Assembly: GCA_963514535.1 (NCBI GenBank)
Contig: CAUPUB010000093.1
Span: 1 to 9,369 of the forward strand
Source: CAJPSE01 sp963514535
GTDB lineage: Bacteria; Synergistota; Synergistia; Synergistales; Aminobacteriaceae
Direction of reading: 5' to 3'
Length of the DNA: 9,369 nt
Below are positions 6,084 to 9,369 of this stretch, one piece after another. Positions within the stretch are counted from its first letter, which is position 1. Each line of letters starts with the position of its first letter. The position numbers were made by a program, and so were the translations under genes. The notes beneath the pieces are model-generated. The model searched no databases. It was not told the DNA's origin and saw nothing but the letters and a program-made list of their open reading frames with translations.

Positions 6084-6127
6084 GGAGCGCTTTGGCTTGT
6101 GCCTTCGTCAAAGCGCTCCTTTGTTGT
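6084..6127 (+). terminator. Terminator hairpin between convergent genes
   Basis: A perfect 11-bp inverted repeat, GGAGCGCTTTG (6084-6094) and CAAAGCGCTCC (6109-6119), with a 14-nt loop is followed by TTTGTTGT. It is suited to end the DUF2249 transcript. On the minus strand the stem contains the last codons and stop of the Crp/Fnr gene, so it could protect or end that transcript too, though without a T-run on that side. Confidence 0.65.
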
Positions 6128-6806
6128 GCATGACCTTGTTGTGGACGACGAAGTGGTTCTTGCGGAATGTGATCAGCCCCTCGTCCTGCATCCTTCCGAG
6201 CTCCCGGGACAGGGCTGTCCGGTCGATGCTCAGATAGTCGGCCAGCTGCTGACGGTCGAAAGGAATGTCGAACTCCGCGCTGCGTCTCTGCACGGAGACG
6301 GTGTGCAGGTAGGCGAGGAGCCGGGCGCGGATGGTCCTGGGCGCCGTATGAAAGCTCCTCTCCGACAGGAGGAGGTTCTTGTGCGACGAGATGACGAGAA
6401 GGTTGGTCGTCAGCCGGAGCAGCCAGGGTTCGGCACGGCCCGTCGGGCTCCGGAGGACGCCAACCCGGAAGAATAGAATCCGGCAGTTCTCGTTGGCGCA
6501 GACGTCCACCAGCAGGACCGCCTCTCTCAGAAACGCGTAGGTCTCGGCGAAGAACTGTCCCGGTCCGACGTGGCTCAGGATCGTCCGGTTGCCCCACAGG
6601 TCGTCGCTTCGGATCGTGACGCTCCCCTCCAGCATGAGCCCCATGCTGTCCGTCGTCTCCCCGGCGTGAAAGACGGTCTCCCCCTTTTTGTAGCTGCGGT
6701 CGTGCGCCTGGAGGACGCGCATGGCCGCCTGGATCTCCTCTGCGCTCATGCCCTTGAAAATCGCCGTCTCGCTCAGCTCCAGCCCGTTCGTATCCAGAGG
6801 AACCAC
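6108..6806 (-). CDS. Crp/Fnr-family transcriptional regulator
   Basis: A 232-residue regulator. The N-terminal cyclic-nucleotide-binding-type beta-roll starts at LSETAIFKGMSAEEI and includes YKKGETVFHAGETTDSMGLM and the GQFFAE turn. The C-terminal winged helix spans about 178-222, with recognition-helix residues Asp195-Arg196-Thr197-Ala198-Leu199-Ser200-Arg201. The family's usual Glu (Crp Glu181/Fnr Glu209 position) appears to be Thr here, so its DNA site may differ from classic Crp or Fnr. The four-cysteine iron-sulfur set of Fnr is absent. The start is taken as GTG 6806, since an in-frame stop lies at 6828-6830; the ribosome site (AAGGGG, two bases away) is poor, and ATG at residue 20 would cut the first helix. 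The upstream DNA has a 15-bp tandem duplication with a near-palindrome and the 40-bp shared element. The effector is unknown. Confidence 0.88.
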   Translation of the reverse strand: MVPLDTNGLELSETAIFKGMSAEEIQAAMRVLQAHDRSYKKGETVFHAGETTDSMGLMLEGSVTIRSDDLWGNRTILSHVGPGQFFAETYAFLREAVLLVDVCANENCRILFFRVGVLRSPTGRAEPWLLRLTTNLLVISSHKNLLLSERSFHTAPRTIRARLLAYLHTVSVQRRSAEFDIPFDRQQLADYLSIDRTALSRELGRMQDEGLITFRKNHFVVHNKVMHNKGAL

Positions 6807-6817
6807 CGCCCCTTGAA

Positions 6818-6847
6818 AAGGCCTTTTTCAATAAGGCCTTTTTCAAT
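6818..6847. repeat. Exact 15-bp tandem duplication upstream of the Crp/Fnr gene
   Basis: AAGGCCTTTTTCAAT occurs at 6818-6832 and again at 6833-6847 without mismatch, 12 bp before the start codon. The proximal copy with its flank forms TTGAAAAGGCCTTTTTCAA, a near-perfect palindrome (one extra T) that could be an autoregulatory operator. Confidence 0.95.
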
Positions 6848-6882
6848 TTACCCGTTGCGTTTGACTTGACAATCCAGGGTTT
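6843..6882 (-). repeat. 40-bp element shared with the 42-aa ORF upstream region, copy 2
   Basis: Counterpart of 1962-2001, in the same orientation, ending 36 bp before the Crp/Fnr start. It contains TTGTCA (6867-6872) and TAAATT (6845-6850) with 16-bp spacing, a plausible promoter; the copy 1 equivalents are TTATCA and CAAATT. Confidence 0.5.
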
Positions 6883-6919
6883 GCGCTTCCCTGGCGATTA
6901 AGGATCGATGTTTCATCGA
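6874..6919 (-). terminator. Two short hairpins after the surface-protein gene
   Basis: TCGATG-TTT-CATCGA (6905-6919) and CCAGGG (6874-6879) / CCCTGG (6889-6894) with a 9-nt loop follow the surface-protein stop on the minus strand. Neither has a T-run, so termination would be imperfect; they mark the boundary before the Crp/Fnr promoter region. Confidence 0.35.
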
Positions 6920-6932
6920 GGAGGACGGACGG

Positions 6933-7553
6933 TCAGGGACGGCGCCTCCGCGCGAGGGGCAGGAACAACGGGACCATCAGGAGCATCGCCCCCGTCCACG
7001 GGCCGACGCCGCACCCGCTCTTCATGTCTTCGATCCTGGGCTTCTCCGTCCTCTCCTTCCAGATCACGCTGTTCGACCGGATCCTCGTCCTGCCGATGAC
7101 GTCCAGGTCGACCGTTCCATAGATGTCCACCTTACCGGACGTGATGGAGGTGAGCGTCACCTCGTAGGTCAACCCCTCCTTCGTCTTCACCGGCGGTAGG
7201 GAGAACGGCTCACCCAGCGTCGGCTGCACTTCCGGAAGGGAGACGGGAACGCCCAGGGTCTCGGGATACCGCTCCGTCCAGGCCTTGATGCTCAGCCGGG
7301 ATGCGTCGATGCGAAGCCACAGGTCGTAGCCGGTAATACAACGTTTTTCCCCAACAACCTCCGTCTGGATGTCCAGAGTGCCATCAAGTTTCAGCTGGAC
7401 ACTTATTGTCTTTTTCCCAGACCCATTGCCCTCGATCAACCACCGTCCGGCGACGTCGTAGGACATCGGCTGCGCCGCCTCCAGAAGGGCGGTGCAGCCG
7501 ACAGCCAGAAACACCGTCAGGAGGAGCATCCCATAACGCTTACTCTTCAACAT
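6933..7553 (-). CDS. Surface protein with Synerg-CTERM-like sorting signal
   Basis: A 206-residue exported protein of unknown function. The N-terminus has basic residues 3-6, a hydrophobic stretch and a lipobox-like AVGC (Cys20), so it is either a lipoprotein or cleaved by signal peptidase I near residues 26-27. The middle (about 30-170) alternates short polar strands (TISVQLKLDGTLDIQTEVV, VDIYGTVDLDVIG), suggesting a beta-rich domain. The C-terminus has SGCGVGPWTG, a hydrophobic segment (189-201) and four arginines, the layout of the Synerg-CTERM sorting signal found only in Synergistota; this is the best taxonomic marker here. GGAGG (7562-7566) sits eight bases before ATG. It lies 57 bp after the OsmC stop and is probably cotranscribed with it. 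Confidence 0.75.
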   Translation of the reverse strand: MLKSKRYGMLLLTVFLAVGCTALLEAAQPMSYDVAGRWLIEGNGSGKKTISVQLKLDGTLDIQTEVVGEKRCITGYDLWLRIDASRLSIKAWTERYPETLGVPVSLPEVQPTLGEPFSLPPVKTKEGLTYEVTLTSITSGKVDIYGTVDLDVIGRTRIRSNSVIWKERTEKPRIEDMKSGCGVGPWTGAMLLMVPLFLPLARRRRP

Positions 7554-7610
7554 ATCCTAAGCCTCCATTTCAAAGCCAGACCCCGGGCACACCGCGGATG
7601 CGGAAAGCCG

Positions 7611-8042
7611 TCAGCTCTCCAGCACGACCTCCGTCTCGAAGACGGGAGCATGGTCGATCGTGCTGCGCACCGTACAGGTGGCCTCGCTCTCCTCCACGAC
7701 GGCCCGAACCTGCTCCAGGGGCACGGCAGTCCTCATGAAGACCTTTGTCCTGACGGTATCGAGAGCGGAGCGGCCGGTGCCCGGAGAACGCACCCCCTCG
7801 ATCTCGATCCGCAGATCCTCGTAGGCCAGCCCCTTCTCCTCCATCGTCGCCCGGATGGTCATCCCCAGGCATCCCGCGATCCCCGCCAGAAGCAGGTCCA
7901 CGGGGCAGAACCCAACCACGGGCAAAGAATCGGACTTCATCGTCCGACTCATCAGCAGCCCGTGCCGCCCCACCGTGTACTCGAAGGAGTAGGCGTCGCG
8001 CTCCTCTGCCCTCAGTTTAAACGTCTTTCCCGTATCGGCCAT
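7611..8042 (-). CDS. OsmC-family peroxidase-like protein
   Basis: A 143-residue protein of the OsmC/Ohr superfamily, thiol peroxidases that reduce organic hydroperoxides in the cytoplasm. The peroxidatic cysteine is in PVDLLLAGIAGCLGMTI (Cys58) and the resolving cysteine in ATCTVRSTI (Cys123); both are present, so activity is expected. Length fits the YhfA/OsmC-like subgroup rather than classic Ohr. GGGAGG (8048-8053) precedes the ATG by five bases. The promoter probably lies in the duplicated region at 8154-8184, giving a leader of about 110 bases. The surface-protein gene follows 57 bp downstream. Exact substrate cannot be told from sequence. Confidence 0.88.
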   Translation of the reverse strand: MADTGKTFKLRAEERDAYSFEYTVGRHGLLMSRTMKSDSLPVVGFCPVDLLLAGIAGCLGMTIRATMEEKGLAYEDLRIEIEGVRSPGTGRSALDTVRTKVFMRTAVPLEQVRAVVEESEATCTVRSTIDHAPVFETEVVLES

Positions 8043-8153
8043 GATGTCCTCCCGTTTCTCTCTTCAAGAAAACGCCCGCGCCCCCCGATCGGCCTCCGTC
8101 GAAAGGGAGACCCGTCCACCCCTGTATGTCCCCGGATCGACGAGCCGAGCTTC

Positions 8154-8184
8154 ATTATCATTATAACAAAACGCCGCATAACAA
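8154..8184 (-). promoter_or_regulatory. Candidate promoter for the OsmC gene within a 15-bp duplication
   Basis: On the minus strand TATAAT (8160-8165) and an overlapping downstream GATAAT (8154-8159) are good -10 boxes. TTGTTA (8179-8184) lies 19 bp before GATAAT but only 13 bp before TATAAT. No standard 17-bp partner is seen for TATAAT. Confidence 0.4.
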
Positions 8185-8192
8185 AACGCCGC
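8163..8192. repeat. Exact 15-bp tandem duplication upstream of the OsmC gene
   Basis: ATAACAAAACGCCGC occurs at 8163-8177 and 8178-8192 without mismatch. It covers the presumed -35 region of the OsmC promoter, so the duplication may have changed promoter spacing. A shorter CATTAT pair (8153-8164) adjoins it. Confidence 0.95.
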
Positions 8193-8205
8193 CGCAGGAG
8201 ATGGA

Positions 8206-8229
8206 GGGAGCCGCCCTGGGGCGGCTCCT
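8206..8229 (-). terminator. GC-rich hairpin after the MetQ-like gene
   Basis: GGAGCCGCCC (8207-8216) and GGGCGGCTCC (8219-8228) form a near-perfect stem of 9-10 bp with a tiny loop, 41 bp beyond the MetQ-like stop. Neither strand has an adjacent T-run; it may act as an unusual terminator or a 3'-end stabiliser. Confidence 0.45.
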
Positions 8230-8269
8230 CGCTGAAACTTCCTCTACTTTTTTCGAGGCTCCCGGCGCC

Positions 8270-9094
8270 CTACCAAGCGCAGACGATGGCCCCCTTATAC
8301 TTCTCGTCCACAAATGCCTTCACCGCATCGCTGTTGTAGCACTCGACCAGGGTCTTGAACTCCGGCCGGCCCTCCTCGCCCTCCCGCACCGCGATAATGT
8401 TGACGTAGGGGGATTTGCTGTTCTCGATGAACAAAGCGTCCCGGGCGGGGACCAGCCCCGACTCCACGGCGTAGTTCGTGGTGATGACCGAGAGGTCGGA
8501 GTCCTGGATGGCCCGCACCATCTGGGAGGCCTCCAACTCCACAAACTTAAATTCATGCGGGTTTTTCGTAATATCCAGCACTGTCGGCAGAAGCTCCTTA
8601 GCCGGGTCAACCTCGATCAGCCCGCGGTCCTGGAGCAGGAGCAGTGCACGCCCCCCATTACTGGGGTCGTTGGGGATCGCAACCGTCATGCCGTTCTTGA
8701 TCGCATCCAGACTCTTCACGGTCTCTGAATAGACCCCCAAAGGCATCAGAACCGTCTTGCCGATCGAGACCAGCTTGTACCCACGGTCCTTCATCATCTC
8801 CTCCAGATACGGGAGATGCTGGAAAGAGTTGACATCGATATCCCCATCGGCCAGCGCAGCGTTGGGAAGGATGAAGTCCGCGAAGCGTACCAACTCCACC
8901 TCGAGCCCCTTCTCCGCCGCGAGCTTCTGCACCAGCTCGCCGATCTCCTCATGCGGGCCCCCATCCACACCCAGCTTGATCTTCGCCGCCTCCGCACTCC
9001 CGACCCCAAGACTCCCGACCCCAAGGGAAAGGACAAACAACGCAGCCAACACAACCCCAAATTTCTTCAACATAACCTCAAAATTCTTCAACAC
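8270..9094 (-). CDS. metQ: MetQ/NlpA-family substrate-binding protein
   Basis: A 274-residue periplasmic binding protein of the Lipoprotein_9/MetQ family, normally the D-/L-methionine receptor of an ABC importer. Family features are GVDGGPHEE, FADFILPNAALADGDIDVN-FQHLPYL, VAIPNDPSNGGRALLLL and ITTNYAVESGL. The signal peptide ends SAEAAK, a signal peptidase I site; the lipobox cysteine usual for MetQ is missing, so a soluble periplasmic form is expected. GTG 9094 is chosen because AAGGAGG (9103-9109) lies eight bases upstream; ATG 9073 is the alternative, and an upstream ATG at 9115 precedes the ribosome site. The first 14 residues are a tandem duplication (MLKNFEV, MLKKFGV), and LGVGS is duplicated at 24-33. 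No metN/metI genes are in the window. Methionine specificity is inferred from the family. Confidence 0.88.
   Translation of the reverse strand: MLKNFEVMLKKFGVVLAALFVLSLGVGSLGVGSAEAAKIKLGVDGGPHEEIGELVQKLAAEKGLEVELVRFADFILPNAALADGDIDVNSFQHLPYLEEMMKDRGYKLVSIGKTVLMPLGVYSETVKSLDAIKNGMTVAIPNDPSNGGRALLLLQDRGLIEVDPAKELLPTVLDITKNPHEFKFVELEASQMVRAIQDSDLSVITTNYAVESGLVPARDALFIENSKSPYVNIIAVREGEEGRPEFKTLVECYNSDAVKAFVDEKYKGAIVCAW
8996..9025. repeat. Exact 15-bp tandem duplication in the MetQ-like signal peptide
   Basis: ACTCCCGACCCCAAG occurs at 8996-9010 and 9011-9025 with no mismatch, encoding LGVGS twice just before the cleavage site. It keeps the frame and lengthens the signal peptide by five residues. 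Confidence 0.95.
9053..9094. repeat. Imperfect 21-bp tandem duplication over the MetQ-like start codon
   Basis: The units 9053-9073 and 9074-9094 agree at 18 of 21 bases and each begins, on the minus strand, with a possible start codon (ATG 9073, GTG 9094). They encode MLKKFGV and MLKNFEV. The duplication is in frame. Confidence 0.9.
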
Positions 9095-9130
9095 AACGAC
9101 AACCTCCTTAACCATCGAACGAACTTCGCC

Positions 9131-9178
9131 GCAGGGGCTTCGCCCCCGCACCCCCACCAGGGGAGCGAGCTCCCCTGG
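9131..9178. repeat. GC-rich double-hairpin intergenic repeat (REP/BIME-like)
   Basis: Two palindromes lie side by side: GGGGC-TTC-GCCCC (9134-9146) and CCAGGGGAG-CGAG-CTCCCCTGG (9157-9178, a perfect 9-bp stem), separated by a C-rich stretch. Paired GGGGC/GCCCC and CCAGGGG/CCCCTGG hairpins are, as I recall, a common intergenic repeat in GC-rich anaerobes. It lies 37 bp before the MetQ-like start codon, so it may also be part of the leader. Confidence 0.6.
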
Positions 9179-9190
9179 ACCCCGTACTTA

Positions 9191-9369
9191 AGGAAACGCT
9201 GATTTAATCCATGAAGCCCCCCTGATGGAACCCCTAAGCGACCCGCTCAACTCGCTTCCGCTCGTTGGCGGTCTGCTTATGTGGTACCCCAGCTTGCCTG
9301 TTTCGAGTAAGAAACTTGCCGGGGCCGCCGCTATCCCCAAAGGGGAGCCTTCCGGCAACCGCTCGCTTC
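9191..9369. other. Structured or repetitive sequence at the window edge, possibly part of a mobile repeat
   Basis: No convincing gene. GGAAACGCTGATTTAATC (9192-9209) looks like an insertion-element end, from memory only. Hairpins follow: GTTTC...GAAAC (about 9299-9314), TTGCCGG...CCGGCAA enclosing TCCCC-AAA-GGGGA (about 9316-9359). CAACTCGCTTC (about 9248) recurs in similar form at the right end (CAACCGCTCGCTTC), so a longer tandem unit may be cut here. A reverse frame without start is open from the edge to a TAG at 9234-9236 but resembles no family I know. Confidence 0.35.

Noticed and set aside
4849..6846. 665-codon open frame on the minus strand
   Set aside because: It runs antisense to the DUF4491 and DUF2249 genes and out of frame through the Crp/Fnr gene, all of which have clear family features. 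It contains no domain and no ribosome site.
6905..6971. 22-codon reverse-strand ORF between the surface protein and the Crp/Fnr gene
   Set aside because: It has no ribosome site, and its DNA is better explained by the hairpins and the shared 40-bp element.
9234..9368. Open reverse-strand frame running from the window edge to TAG at 9234-9236
   Set aside because: No start is visible, no family is recognised, and the same DNA is full of inverted repeats, so a partial gene is not supported.

Overview
The window looks like chromosomal DNA from a Synergistota (Synergistetes) bacterium, probably a Synergistaceae/Fretibacterium-like anaerobe. The best evidence is the surface protein at 6933-7553: its tail (Gly-Cys-Gly, a hydrophobic stretch, then a run of arginines) matches the Synerg-CTERM sorting signal described for that phylum. 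GC-rich genes with strong GGAGG ribosome sites, the anaerobe-type redox genes and a GC-rich palindromic intergenic repeat fit this. The genus is inference.

Layout. 1-470: AT-rich and without a recognisable gene; it holds a 7-bp tandem array, a leftward consensus promoter and, before the next gene, a dyad with a -10 box. 471-1748 (+): AAA/DUF4143-type ATPase. 1749-2183: a 42-codon reverse-strand ORF resembling the C-terminal end of a RelB/DinJ antitoxin, then a MerR-type promoter/operator reading right. 2184-5059 (+): a four-gene operon of a cytoplasmic flavodoxin, an exported SUMF1-flavodoxin fusion, a DUF4405-like membrane protein and a DUF4491 membrane protein. 5308-5994 (+): a DUF2249 protein with an AhpD-like C-terminal half. 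6108-9094 (-): in transcription order, a MetQ/NlpA-type binding protein, an OsmC-family peroxidase, the Synerg-CTERM surface protein and a Crp/Fnr-family regulator. 9095-9369: no convincing gene; a double-hairpin GC-rich repeat and a further structured or repeated sequence cut by the window edge.

How the genes may work together. The central operon looks like a stress- or electrophile-responsive redox module. Its promoter has a dyad in the spacer, as in MerR/AdhR-type control, and it encodes two flavodoxin domains, one of them apparently exported, plus two small membrane proteins. The OsmC peroxidase and Crp/Fnr regulator nearby fit an anaerobe coping with oxidants. A Crp-like dyad about 41 bp upstream of a guessed start site precedes the DUF2249 gene.

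The most unusual structural theme is short tandem duplication. Three exact 15-bp duplications and one 21-bp imperfect one lie between 6818 and 9094; three of the four hit a promoter/leader or start region, and the fourth lengthens a signal peptide. A separate diverged 40-bp element lies upstream of both the small ORF and the Crp/Fnr gene. All family assignments come from reading the sequence and remembered family features; no search was run.
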